In this document: piece by piece, positions 34,559-43,077 of the stretch | Layout of the letters: each line of letters begins with the position of its first letter | Position numbering within the stretch: the first letter of the stretch is position 1 | Assembly: GCA_035552195.1 (NCBI GenBank) | Contig: DASZLU010000055.1 | Location: 62,001-126,000 of the forward strand | Direction of reading: 5' to 3' | Source: CAIKMD01 sp035552195 | GTDB taxonomy: Bacteria > Pseudomonadota > Alphaproteobacteria > ATCC43930 > CGMCC-115725 | DNA: 64,000 nucleotides | The notes under the pieces: generated by a model | Database searches by the model: none | Told to the model about the DNA's origin: nothing | What the model saw: only the letters and a program-made list of their open reading frames with translations | Position numbers and translations under genes: made by a program

Positions 34559-35503
34559 TTATGCCGGCTTGAGTCGCGGCCATAGGCGATAGGCATTCTC
34601 GCATTCGATGGCGCGCAGCTCGGCATCGCTGAAGCCGCAGTCGCGCAGTGCCTTCGCATCGTGTTCGGCGTTGCCAAAGGGAAAATCGGTGCCGAACATC
34701 AGCTGCGATAACGCGATCAATTCGCGGAACGAGCCCATCGCATAGCGGTTCGAGGTGTTCGCCGTGTCGTAGTAGAATTTGTTCAGCATCGCCGCGAAGC
34801 CCTCGGGCATGTTCGCTTTGAGTTCGGGCGGAAGGCGCCCGGAATGCCGGATGAAGCGGAAGGCCGAATACGGCAGGCTGCCGCCGGCATGCGAGAAGAT
34901 AACACGCATCTTCGGAAAACGTGCGGCCGCGCCGCCATAGATCATCTTGGCGATGGCGCGCGACGTGTCGGCACCGTACTCGATCACCGAATCGTTGAGC
35001 TCGGGCAGCAGATCGCGGCAGCAATTCGGCGCGACGGGATGCGTGTAGAGAATCGTGCCGCGGCGATTGAGCTCTTCGAACACCGGCGCGTAATAGGGAT
35101 CGCCGAGCCATTTGTCGCCGATATTGGTCATCAGCGCGACGCCGTCGGCTTTCAGCGTGTCGAGCGCGTATTCGATCTCCTTGAGGCTGCCCTCGATATC
35201 GAGGATCGGCAGCGCGGCGAAGACGCCGAAGCGACCGGGATGATCGGCCGCCATCTGCGCCATGTACTCGTTCCAGCCGCGCGCCAGCGCCCGTGCCTCC
35301 TGGTTGTCGCCGGGATAGATCTGCACCGAGTGCGGCAGCGAGAGCAGCGTGGTCGCGACGCCGCCGCGATCCATATCCTCGAGCGATTTGGCGACGCTCC
35401 AATTCTGCTGCTGCGCATATTGCTTATCGCGCTCGAAGCGCGAGGCGAGATAGGTCGGCGGCGATGGATGATGATGAACGTCGATACGGAACGCTTGTGC
35501 CAT
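34559..35503 (-). CDS. ACMSD-type amidohydrolase (paralogue of 17012)
   Basis: This 314-residue amidohydrolase has metal ligands in IDVHHHPSPP, a His in LYTHPVAPNCC, the His in FSHAGGS and the Asp in GTDFPFG. It resembles the protein at 17012 through most of its length. Both probably act as decarboxylases or hydrolases of an aromatic-derived acid. It is the first gene of a two-gene unit with the binding protein at 33400. An inverted repeat of the GntR/FCD operator type lies 48 bp upstream of its start, so it is probably a target of the regulator at 38455. Confidence 0.88.
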   Translation of the reverse strand: MAQAFRIDVHHHPSPPTYLASRFERDKQYAQQQNWSVAKSLEDMDRGGVATTLLSLPHSVQIYPGDNQEARALARGWNEYMAQMAADHPGRFGVFAALPILDIEGSLKEIEYALDTLKADGVALMTNIGDKWLGDPYYAPVFEELNRRGTILYTHPVAPNCCRDLLPELNDSVIEYGADTSRAIAKMIYGGAAARFPKMRVIFSHAGGSLPYSAFRFIRHSGRLPPELKANMPEGFAAMLNKFYYDTANTSNRYAMGSFRELIALSQLMFGTDFPFGNAEHDAKALRDCGFSDAELRAIECENAYRLWPRLKPA

Positions 35504-35550
35504 CGCCTCACGCTTTTTCGGTGGTTTCTCCCCGAAACCACTCTAGCATT

Positions 35551-35561
35551 TCGTCGGACGA
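35551..35561. promoter_or_regulatory. GntR/FCD-type operator candidate 1
   Basis: TCGT-CGG-ACGA fits the T-N-G-T-N3-A-C-N-A pattern of FadR-subfamily GntR regulators. It lies 48 bp upstream of the amidohydrolase start at 35503. Similar sites occur at 38381 and 39182. Confidence 0.55.
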
Positions 35562-35588
35562 TCGCAACGCTTGGCCCGATGCGCGCGG

Positions 35589-37775
35589 CTATTCCTTGCG
35601 CTGTTCCTCGATCGCCAGCGCTTCGAGCGCGTGTTCGAGTGTCGGCGTTACCGCATGCGCAAAACCTGCATCGCGCAGTGCGAGACGCTTCGCCTCTTGG
35701 CACAACTGCCGCAGCCGCGCGCCGGAGAATCCGTCGGTGCGTTTCGCCAAAGTCTCGACGATCGGTTCGATGCTCGCGTTGGCCTTGCCGCGATTGCCGA
35801 GATGGATGCGCAGGATCGACCGGCGATCGTTGGCGTCGGGCAGCGGCACATGGATATGCATGCCGAAACGGCCCGGCCGCAGGATCGACGGGTCGACGAG
35901 ATCGATGCGGTTGGTCGCGCCGATCACGATGACGCGGCTGAGCTGCTCGACGCCGTCGAGCTCGGCGAGCAACTGATTGACGACGCGCTCCGTCGTCATC
36001 GAGCCGTCATGTGCGCCGCGCACCGGCGTGATCGAATCGAGCTGATCGAAGAAGATCAACGTCGGCGCCACCTGTCGCGCGATGCGGAAAATCTGCCGCA
36101 CGCCCTCTTCGGATTCGCCCAGCCATTTGGAGAAAATCTCCGGCCCGTCAACGGCGATGAAATTGACGCCGCATTCGTTGGCCAGGGCTTTGGCCAGCAG
36201 CGTCTTACCGCTGCCCGGCGGGCCGTAAAGCAAGGCACCGACATGCGTCGCGAGCCCCATCTCCTGCAGCACCTGCGGATTGCGGAGCGGCTGCTCCATC
36301 ATCTCCTTGAGCCGCTGCTTTACCGCATCGAGGCCGCCGATGTCGTCCCATCTCACATCGGGCACGCTGATCAGCGTCTCGCGCATCGCCGATGGCCGTA
36401 CCGTCGCTAATGCGGAATCGAAATCCTGGCGCTCGACATAGAGATTGGTCATGTCGATGCGGAAAGCGGCCTTCGGGTCTTCGAGATTGAGCGTCGAGCG
36501 GCGCAGTGCCTCGAGACCCGCATTGCGGCACAGCTCCATCAGGTCGGCGCCGACGAAACCATGCGTGCGCTTGGCGACGTCCATCAGCGCGTCCTGCGCA
36601 TCCTCGGTCAGCGGCATCTCGCGCGTCTGGATCTCGAGGATGTCATGGCGCCCCTCCACGTCGGGCGGGCCGACGAAAATCTCGCGATCGAAACGGCCGG
36701 GCCGGCGGAAAGCGGCATCGACGGAATCGACGCGATTGGTCGTGCCGATGACGATGACGGAATCGACGCGCGTCAGACCGTCCATCAGCGAGAGGAGCTG
36801 CGTCACCGCGCGGATATCGGAATGTGCGCCAGTCTCGCCGCGTTTCGGTGCCAGTGCGTCGAGTTCGTCGATGAACACAATCGACGGGGCGTGATGCGCC
36901 GCTTCGCCGAAGATACGGCGCAGATTGCCTTCGGTCTCGCCAGCATAGGTACCGATGATGTCGGGGCCGTTGATGTAATAGAACTTCGCCTCGATCTCGT
37001 TGGCAACCGCGCGCGCCAGATGCGTCTTACCCGAGCCCGGCGGGCCGTAGAGAATGATGCCACGCGGCGGGTTGATGCCGAGCTGGCGATAGACATGCGG
37101 GAATTTCAGCGGGAGCTGGACGAGCTCGCGCACCAGCTTGATCTGCCGCCCGAGGCCACCGACATCCTCGAAGGTGACGTCGAACGCGCCTTGCGGCACA
37201 TGCTCGTCATGGAAATGCAGTCGGACGTCGGTGTCCTCGGTGACGTAGCCGACGCCATCCGGCAGGCGATTGACCTCGTAGGTCGTGCCCGCCTGCGTGC
37301 CCGGGAACGAGATGTAGAGAACCGCGCCCATGCTGAGCGGCGTCCGGTTCTCGACCATCACCTTCTTGAGATGCTGTACCAGATTATGCGCGGTCGAAAC
37401 GTCGATCCCGGGGTTGAGCTCGACGATCTTCGCCGGGCCGATATCGGCCGGCTCGATATCGACCGTTTCGTTGAGATGCGCCTTCAGCGCCTGGCGCAGG
37501 AAGCGATCCATGCGAATGACGCCGCGCCCTTTGTCTTTGGCCACCGGCGTGTCGAGCCGCACCAGCACCGCGCGGCCGCGCTCGGTCGCGACCCGCACGA
37601 TCTCATCCGGCTTCAAGCCGGATTGGTGCATCAGTTCTTCGTCGATGGCGACAAGGAGCTTGCTGGCGGAAGCGTATTCGTTGGCGAGATGATCGACCGT
37701 CGCTTTGAATTTACGGCGCGGATGCGTGTGCACATGGCCGTGGTCATGGCCATGATCGTGTCCCTCATGCGGCAC
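35589..37775 (-). CDS. Cdc48/p97-like two-ring AAA+ ATPase, His-rich N-terminus, D2 Walker B Gln
   Basis: This 728-residue protein has the architecture of Cdc48/p97/VAT unfoldases. Residues 1-19 hold eight histidines; a Cdc48 N-domain-like region follows to about residue 200; then come two AAA+ modules. D1 has Walker A Lys250 (GPPGSGKTHLA), Walker B IVFIDELD with Glu304, and RRPGRFDRE. D2 has Walker A Lys524 (GPPGSGKTLLA) but Walker B reads LIFFDQLD, with Gln578 replacing the catalytic Glu, and RPGRFGMHI in the second homology region. D2 should bind but hardly hydrolyse ATP. Archaea and some bacteria have such proteins; finding one between catabolic genes is unusual. It could remodel an oxygenase or another enzyme of the cluster. 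The downstream site at 35551 belongs to the next gene. Confidence 0.92.
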   Translation of the reverse strand: MPHEGHDHGHDHGHVHTHPRRKFKATVDHLANEYASASKLLVAIDEELMHQSGLKPDEIVRVATERGRAVLVRLDTPVAKDKGRGVIRMDRFLRQALKAHLNETVDIEPADIGPAKIVELNPGIDVSTAHNLVQHLKKVMVENRTPLSMGAVLYISFPGTQAGTTYEVNRLPDGVGYVTEDTDVRLHFHDEHVPQGAFDVTFEDVGGLGRQIKLVRELVQLPLKFPHVYRQLGINPPRGIILYGPPGSGKTHLARAVANEIEAKFYYINGPDIIGTYAGETEGNLRRIFGEAAHHAPSIVFIDELDALAPKRGETGAHSDIRAVTQLLSLMDGLTRVDSVIVIGTTNRVDSVDAAFRRPGRFDREIFVGPPDVEGRHDILEIQTREMPLTEDAQDALMDVAKRTHGFVGADLMELCRNAGLEALRRSTLNLEDPKAAFRIDMTNLYVERQDFDSALATVRPSAMRETLISVPDVRWDDIGGLDAVKQRLKEMMEQPLRNPQVLQEMGLATHVGALLYGPPGSGKTLLAKALANECGVNFIAVDGPEIFSKWLGESEEGVRQIFRIARQVAPTLIFFDQLDSITPVRGAHDGSMTTERVVNQLLAELDGVEQLSRVIVIGATNRIDLVDPSILRPGRFGMHIHVPLPDANDRRSILRIHLGNRGKANASIEPIVETLAKRTDGFSGARLRQLCQEAKRLALRDAGFAHAVTPTLEHALEALAIEEQRKE

Positions 37776-37807
37776 GGCGTCTACCTGTTATCGAGCGGGC
37801 GAAAAAT

Positions 37808-38317
37808 TTAGCGTCGGTATTCGGGGCAGTCTTCGATCTGCTCGAAGCCGGAGCCACGATCGACGCTGGTGGTGTGATAGAGATTCGGCTCGGCGGCGAC
37901 GAACTTCGCCGGCTTCTCCGGATCCTCGTTCACGTGCTGGATGATGATGCCCGGCTTGCGCAGCGGCAGGTTCAGCACATCGCCCGCTTCCCAATGGTGC
38001 TTCACCCCATCGATCAGCGTGTAGCCCTTGCCTTCGAGGATATACATCACCTGCTCGCCCTGGAATTTCAGCATGCCCGAGCGGCTGCCGGGCGGGATTT
38101 CCTGCTCGAAGAAGATATGGGTGTTGAGAACCGTGTCGGTGATCGCCGGATGGAGATACCAGCGCATATAGCCCTGGCGGTTGAGCTCTTGCGGCAGTTC
38201 CGACCCTTTTATGACCATCAGCCCGTTCTTGCGCTGATCGCGCTGCTGATCGCGCAGCTTCAGGATCTCGTCCCAAAAATTAATCTTCGCCAGCCGCTCT
38301 TTCCGGTCTTCCGCCAT
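37808..38317 (-). CDS. cupin-domain protein, first of pair
   Basis: This 169-residue protein has one cupin domain (GEQVMYILEGKGYTLIDGVKHHWEAGDVLNLP) with a conserved glutamine/glutamate and histidines for a metal. The start is the ATG at 38317, eight bases after GAGGGAG; GTG codons just upstream are less well spaced. Cupins of this kind may be dioxygenases, isomerases or sensors of small acids. A second similar cupin is at 39264 on the other side of the GntR regulator, and both have the same operator type in front, so they appear to be co-regulated partners. It is followed after 32 bp by the AAA+ ATPase gene. Confidence 0.85.
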   Translation of the reverse strand: MAEDRKERLAKINFWDEILKLRDQQRDQRKNGLMVIKGSELPQELNRQGYMRWYLHPAITDTVLNTHIFFEQEIPPGSRSGMLKFQGEQVMYILEGKGYTLIDGVKHHWEAGDVLNLPLRKPGIIIQHVNEDPEKPAKFVAAEPNLYHTTSVDRGSGFEQIEDCPEYRR

Positions 38318-38380
38318 CACCACCACTCCCTCGCCCTACGCCTTCGCCGCCGACGCCAGCATAGTCGCCGTCGGATGAAA

Positions 38381-38391
38381 TCGTCAAACGA
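38381..38391. promoter_or_regulatory. GntR/FCD-type operator candidate 2
   Basis: TCGT-CAA-ACGA lies exactly 64 bp from both the cupin start (38317) and the GntR start (38455). It is part of a longer repeat, CGTCGGATGAAATCGTC at 38369-38385, which recurs at 39170-39186. Confidence 0.65.
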
Positions 38392-38454
38392 CCGGCCGAC
38401 CGGAGACTTGAAGGCGCTTGTCGCTTCCGGCGGCTTCTGTCATGAATCGGGCTT

Positions 38455-39156
38455 ATGGCACCATCCAAACCCTTGACCAAACCCCGCGCCGACGAACCAC
38501 GCGATCTCGACAATGGCGTGTCGGCGGTCGATCAGGTCATGGACGCAATCAAGACCGGCATCCACACGGCGCGCTACGTGCCCGGTCAGCGCCTCGTCGA
38601 GCCCGACATGATGCGCGATTTCGACGTCAGCCGCGGCACCGTGCGCGAGGCGCTGCGCCGCCTTGCGGCCGAAGGCTTCGTTTCGATCGAGCTCTATCGG
38701 GGCGCCAGCATCCGCAAAATGTCGCGCGACGAATTCGTCGAGCTCAACGAGATCCGCGCCCTGCTCGAAGGTTATGCCGCCTCGCTCGCAGCGCAGCGCA
38801 TGAGCAAGACCGAGCGCAAGAAGCTTCTCGAATTGGAGCAGCAATGGGATCGCGGCACGCAAAACCTTGCCTATGCGCAATATAACGAGCAGTTCCATAC
38901 CCTGATCGTCGAGGCGAGCCGGCATAAGCAATTGCCGAATTTCGTGCAGCAGGCGCAGCTCTCTATCTTCCGCCTGCAATTCCAAAGCATCCTGCAAACG
39001 CCGGTCGCGACGCGGCGCTCGCGGCTGGAGCATCGCCGCATCGTCAAAGCGATCCTCAAGGGCGACGCGACCGGCGCCGAAAGCGCGATGCGCCAGCACA
39101 TCCAGAACTCGGCCGTTGTCATCATGGGCGCGCCGGACACGTTCTTCTCGGCCTGA
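38455..39156 (+). CDS. GntR-family regulator, FCD subfamily
   Basis: This 233-residue regulator has an N-terminal winged helix (about residues 25-90, GQRLVEPDMMRDFDVSRGTVREALRRLAAEGFV) and a C-terminal all-helical FCD domain (EIRALLEGYAASLAA to AESAMRQHI) with His residues that usually bind a metal and a carboxylate effector. It starts at ATG 38455. Placed between two cupin genes, with three similar inverted repeats upstream of the cupins, itself and the amidohydrolase at 34559, it is the likely repressor of this part of the region. Confidence 0.9.
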   Translation: MAPSKPLTKPRADEPRDLDNGVSAVDQVMDAIKTGIHTARYVPGQRLVEPDMMRDFDVSRGTVREALRRLAAEGFVSIELYRGASIRKMSRDEFVELNEIRALLEGYAASLAAQRMSKTERKKLLELEQQWDRGTQNLAYAQYNEQFHTLIVEASRHKQLPNFVQQAQLSIFRLQFQSILQTPVATRRSRLEHRRIVKAILKGDATGAESAMRQHIQNSAVVIMGAPDTFFSA

Positions 39157-39181
39157 AGCGCGCGCCACGCGTCGGATGAAA

Positions 39182-39192
39182 TCGTCGGACGC
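39182..39192. promoter_or_regulatory. GntR/FCD-type operator candidate 3
   Basis: TCGT-CGG-ACGC is a one-mismatch version of the site, preceded by the same 17 bp (CGTCGGATGAAATCGTC at 39170-39186) that precedes the site at 38381. It is 72 bp upstream of the second cupin gene. Confidence 0.55.
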
Positions 39193-39263
39193 TTTCGGCT
39201 TTGCGCTTGAAGGCCGGAAACGCGATTTGTAGATTGAAATCCGTTTCGTGAGGGTTGAGAGCC

Positions 39264-39794
39264 ATGGCAGAATTCGAGCGTACCCGAATCCGCGAAAGAG
39301 AAGCGCCGAAGCAGAGCTCTTACGAGCTTGCCATACAACAGGACAGGGAGCGCGGAGAGCGGCAGATGACCGGCCGTATTGTCTGCAAGCTCGCCGATTG
39401 TCCGCAGAACCTCACGCGCCAGGGCCGGCTGCGCAATTATCTCGGCCTTATGATCGAAGACACGCCGCTGCAGGACTGGATCGTCTTCACGCATGAAGTC
39501 CGCACCGTTTCCGGCAAGCATCGCCATCAAGGCGGGCTGGTCATCTATGTCATCGACGGCAACGGTTATTCGGTCGTCGACGGCGTGCGCTACGATTGGG
39601 AAAAGGGCGACCTGGTGTTGCTGCCGCTGCGCGAGAAAGGCGTCGAGCACCAGCATTTCAATTCCAATCCGGAGAAGCCGGCGCTGTGGATGGCCTTCAT
39701 CCATTCGCCGACCCGCGATTATGTCGCCTCGGAAATGACGCAAACCGAAGTCTCGCCCGAATACAAAGCCGCGGAAGAAGCCGGGCGCACGTAA
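39264..39794 (+). CDS. cupin-domain protein, second of pair
   Basis: This 176-residue protein has a cupin core (GKHRHQGGLVIYVIDGNGYSVVDGVRYDWEKGDLVLLPLREKGVEHQHF) with histidines KHRHQ and the later HQH for a metal. A charged N-terminal region of about 45 residues precedes it. The ATG at 39264 follows GAGGG; a TTG nine bases upstream is an alternative. It shares the cupin sequence pattern of 37808 and is on the opposite side of the GntR gene. A pair of binding protein genes follows on the same strand, so the ligand could be imported by them. Confidence 0.85.
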   Translation: MAEFERTRIREREAPKQSSYELAIQQDRERGERQMTGRIVCKLADCPQNLTRQGRLRNYLGLMIEDTPLQDWIVFTHEVRTVSGKHRHQGGLVIYVIDGNGYSVVDGVRYDWEKGDLVLLPLREKGVEHQHFNSNPEKPALWMAFIHSPTRDYVASEMTQTEVSPEYKAAEEAGRT

Positions 39795-39856
39795 GTTTCC
39801 TTGTGATGCCGCAGCGGCGCGCGAAGACGCCGTCGGCGAAAGTGTGGGGAGGAAAG

Positions 39857-40840
39857 ATGAGTTCGGCGATTTCGCGGCGCGAAGCGCTCGCGGCTTTTGG
39901 TGGCGGCGCGCTCGCCATGATGAATATCCCGGGCGCGCGAGCAGCCGATGCGGCCCTTCCGCTCCTTCATGTCGGCGTCATTCCGATCTTCAGCGTCGCA
40001 CCGCATTACGCCGCCGATAAATTCGGCTGGTTCAAGGCGGAAGGCGTCGATACCACGACGAAGCCGGTGCAAGGTGGCGCGGTCGGCATTCCCGGCCTCG
40101 CCAGCGGCAGCTTCGATGTGCTGTACGCCAATTGCATCTCGGTGCTCACCGCGCTGGAGCGCGGCATCGATCTGCGCGTCATCGCCGAAGCGACGACCAT
40201 CGCCACCCATCCGCCGGATGTCGACGCGATCTTCATCCGCGCCGGCGACAAGGACAAGCTGAAGAGCGGCAAGGATCTCGAAGGCAAGATCATCGCGGTC
40301 AACGCCAAGTTCGATCTGATGTGGCTGGTCATGCAGGGCTATGTGCAGAAGACCGGCGGCGATGTGAACAAGGTCACCTATCGCGAAGTGCCGGTGCCGT
40401 CGATGCTCGATGCGCTGAAGAGCGGACAGGTCGATGCCGCGCTGGTGCTCGATCCCTTCATGACGATTGCGATGAACGACCCGAACTACGCGATCATGGG
40501 CTGGCCGTCATCGATGGTGATGCCGAACATGCCGAGCTCGCTGTGGGTGACCTCGGGCCAGACCGCCGACACCAAGACCGATCAGATCCGCGCCTATGTC
40601 CGCGGCTTCATGAAAGGCGTCGCCTGGTTCAACGACCATCTCGGCACCGCGGAATTTTTCGACCTCGTCGCAAGCTACAGCAAAACCGATGTCGCCCTGC
40701 TGCAAAAAATGTACGCCGCCAAGCAGCCGACCGAGATCAGCGTGCCGGCGATGAAGCAGCTCGTCGCGGTGGTCAAGGAATACGGATTGCTGAAGACCGA
40801 CCTCGATATCGAATCCAAAATCTTCAAGATGCCGACCTGA
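39857..40840 (+). CDS. ABC importer binding protein (NMT1 type), Tat signal, tandem copy 1
   Basis: This 327-residue NMT1/SsuA-like protein begins with a twin-arginine signal (SRREALAAFGGGALA, ending GARA-AD). Lobe motifs are HYAADKFGWFKAEGVDTTT, GGAVGIPGLASGSFDVLYAN and LDALKSGQVDAALVLDPF. The start at ATG 39857 follows GGGGAGGAAAG. Tat export implies folding in the cytoplasm, perhaps with a cofactor. The next gene is a paralogue, 11 bp later. Confidence 0.9.
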   Translation: MSSAISRREALAAFGGGALAMMNIPGARAADAALPLLHVGVIPIFSVAPHYAADKFGWFKAEGVDTTTKPVQGGAVGIPGLASGSFDVLYANCISVLTALERGIDLRVIAEATTIATHPPDVDAIFIRAGDKDKLKSGKDLEGKIIAVNAKFDLMWLVMQGYVQKTGGDVNKVTYREVPVPSMLDALKSGQVDAALVLDPFMTIAMNDPNYAIMGWPSSMVMPNMPSSLWVTSGQTADTKTDQIRAYVRGFMKGVAWFNDHLGTAEFFDLVASYSKTDVALLQKMYAAKQPTEISVPAMKQLVAVVKEYGLLKTDLDIESKIFKMPT

Positions 40841-40851
40841 AGGAGTATGCG

Positions 40852-41814
40852 ATGGCACTCACGATCACACGCCGCGACGCGCTCGCCGGTTTGGGCGCAG
40901 GCTGCGTTGCGCTGAACATCGCGCCGGCGCGCGCCGCCGATCTGCCCTTGGTGCGCGTCAGCATCGTGCCGATCTTTGCGGTCGCCGCGCATTTCGCTGC
41001 CGAGATGCAGGGCTACTTCGCCGAGCAAGGCATTGCCGTGTCGACGCAGCCGGTGCAAGGGGGCGCCGTCGGCATTCCCGGCCTCGTCAGCGGCAGCTTC
41101 GACGTGCTCTATGCCAATTCGATCTCGTGCATGACGGCGCTGGAGCGCGGCATCGACCTGCGCTTCATCGCCGAGGGTGCACCGATCCCGCTGCAGCCGC
41201 CCGATCCCGGCGCGCTGCTCATCCGTAAGGGCGAGGCTTTGCACAACGGCAAGGATTTCGAAGGCAAGATCATCGGCGTCAACGCCAAATACGACATCCA
41301 GTGGCTGGTGATGCAGGGCTGGGTGAAGAAGACCGGCGGCGACGTGAGCAAGGTCACCTATCGCGAAGTGCCCTTGCCTTCGATGCTCGATGCGATCAAG
41401 GGCAAGCAGGTCGACGGCGCGCTGGTGCTCGATCCGTTCATGACGGTTGGCCTCGGCCAGCCCGATTTCGAGCGCGCTGGCTGGCCGCTCTCGACCGCGA
41501 TGGCCGGCTTGCCGACCTCGTTCTGGATCGTCTCGGCCAGCGTTGCCGAGCAGAAGCACGATGCGATCCGGCGCTATCAGACCGCTTTCCTCAAAGGCGG
41601 CAAGTGGATCGACGATAATCTGCGCAACGACAGCTACAACCAGCTCGTCGCCAGCTACACCAAGACCGACCCGGCGCTGATCGCCAAGATGGTCGCCTCG
41701 GAGCAGCCGCTCAGCATCGGCGTCGAGCCGGCGGTGCAGCTGATCGCCATGATGAAAGAGTACGGCCTTCTCAAGACCGATATCGATTTCAAATCGAAAC
41801 TCTTCGTGGCCTAA
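40852..41814 (+). CDS. ABC importer binding protein (NMT1 type), Tat signal, tandem copy 2
   Basis: This 320-residue protein is a tandem paralogue of the preceding gene: both carry PVQGGAVGIPGL, SGSFDVLYAN, ALERGIDLR and QGxVxKTGGDVxKVTYREV. The signal has the RR pair in TITRRDALAGLGAG. AAGGAG precedes the ATG. Sequence differences are spread evenly, suggesting an old duplication with possible change in ligand. No permease or ATPase follows; a Rieske oxygenase gene does. Confidence 0.9.
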   Translation: MALTITRRDALAGLGAGCVALNIAPARAADLPLVRVSIVPIFAVAAHFAAEMQGYFAEQGIAVSTQPVQGGAVGIPGLVSGSFDVLYANSISCMTALERGIDLRFIAEGAPIPLQPPDPGALLIRKGEALHNGKDFEGKIIGVNAKYDIQWLVMQGWVKKTGGDVSKVTYREVPLPSMLDAIKGKQVDGALVLDPFMTVGLGQPDFERAGWPLSTAMAGLPTSFWIVSASVAEQKHDAIRRYQTAFLKGGKWIDDNLRNDSYNQLVASYTKTDPALIAKMVASEQPLSIGVEPAVQLIAMMKEYGLLKTDIDFKSKLFVA

Positions 41815-41890
41815 ACGCGCATTTTGCCCTTGCCCACGTCCAGCCGAGTCCGCATCCTTGGCCGATAAGGTGGATGGGAGGGTAACGCGA

Positions 41891-43045
41891 ATGCCGGAAA
41901 TTACCGAGACAGACCTGCTGAAAGCCGGACCGGGCACGCTCGCCGGGCGTTATCTCAAGACCTTCTGGCAGCCGGTCTATCTCTCTGCCGATCTGGAGAA
42001 GGGCAAGGCGAAGCCGGTCCGCGTGATGGGCGAGAATTACACGCTCTATCGCGGCCTCTCGGGCAAAGCGCATCTCGTCGGCGCGCGCTGCGCGCATCGC
42101 GGCGCGCAGCTCTCGGCCGGCTGGGTCGAGGACGATTGCATTCGCTGCATGTATCACGGCTGGATGTTCGACGGCGCCGGCCAATGCGTCGAGCAGCCGG
42201 CCGAGCCGGCCGCTTTCAAGGACAAGATCAAGATTCCCGGTTTCCCGACCCAGGAATATCTCGGCCTGATCTTTGCGTGGCTCGGCGACGGCGCGCCGCC
42301 GCCCCTGCCCCGTTATCCGTGGTTCGAGGAAGAAGGCGTGCTCGAAGCCGACACCTATCTCCGCTACTCGAATTACTTCTACACGCTCGACAATCACAGC
42401 GACGAGGTGCACGTCGTCTTCACCCATCGCAACACGAATTTTTCGCGCGCCGGCTTGCGCGAAGTCCCAACGATCGAGGCGGAAGAGACGGAGTATGGAT
42501 TGCGCGTGATCGCGCGCGCGCCCAGCGGCAACGTCCGCGCCAATCAGTTGCTGATGCCGAACATCATTATGTTCAAATCCTCGCCCACGGCAGGCGACGC
42601 AAGCTTCTCCGACCGCGCTGCCTGGCGCGTGCCGCAGGATGACGACACCCATCTGAGCTTCGGTATCGATCTGCGCCATCTGACCGGCGATGCGGCCAAG
42701 CGCTATCGCAACGCCCAGGCGCAGGAGCGCGCGCGAATGAAAGCGCTGAAGCTCGAGCCCGTCGATGTCGTGGCGCGGGATATCCTTGCCGGCCGTCGCG
42801 GCCTCGAAGACGAGGACATTCTGGCCCGGCCCGATCTGGTCAACATCCAGGATTGCGTCGCCCAGATGGGCCAGCCCGCGGTCGCGGACGGCCCTTACGA
42901 AAATCTCGGCCGCTCCGATCGCGGCGTCATCCTTTGGCGCAATATGTGGCTGCGCGAGGTTGGTGCCATGGTCGAAGGCCGGCCGATGAAGCACTGGCAG
43001 GTGCCGAAGACCCTTACGACACAAACGGGCATGACACCGAGCTAA
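41891..43045 (+). CDS. Rieske non-haem iron oxygenase alpha subunit
   Basis: This 384-residue protein has the Rieske ligands Cys67-x-His69 and Cys86-x2-His89 (CMYHGW) and the mononuclear motif LDNHSDEVHVVFTHRN. The C-terminal catalytic domain is of the phthalate dioxygenase/VanA-like class. The ATG at 41891 follows GGGAGGG by eight bases; an upstream TTG extension is not needed. It follows the tandem binding proteins by 76 bp and precedes another binding protein by 32 bp, all on the plus strand. Confidence 0.92.
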   Translation: MPEITETDLLKAGPGTLAGRYLKTFWQPVYLSADLEKGKAKPVRVMGENYTLYRGLSGKAHLVGARCAHRGAQLSAGWVEDDCIRCMYHGWMFDGAGQCVEQPAEPAAFKDKIKIPGFPTQEYLGLIFAWLGDGAPPPLPRYPWFEEEGVLEADTYLRYSNYFYTLDNHSDEVHVVFTHRNTNFSRAGLREVPTIEAEETEYGLRVIARAPSGNVRANQLLMPNIIMFKSSPTAGDASFSDRAAWRVPQDDDTHLSFGIDLRHLTGDAAKRYRNAQAQERARMKALKLEPVDVVARDILAGRRGLEDEDILARPDLVNIQDCVAQMGQPAVADGPYENLGRSDRGVILWRNMWLREVGAMVEGRPMKHWQVPKTLTTQTGMTPS

Positions 43046-43077
43046 CCGGCGCCGCCTAAAAAATCAGGGAGGATAGT

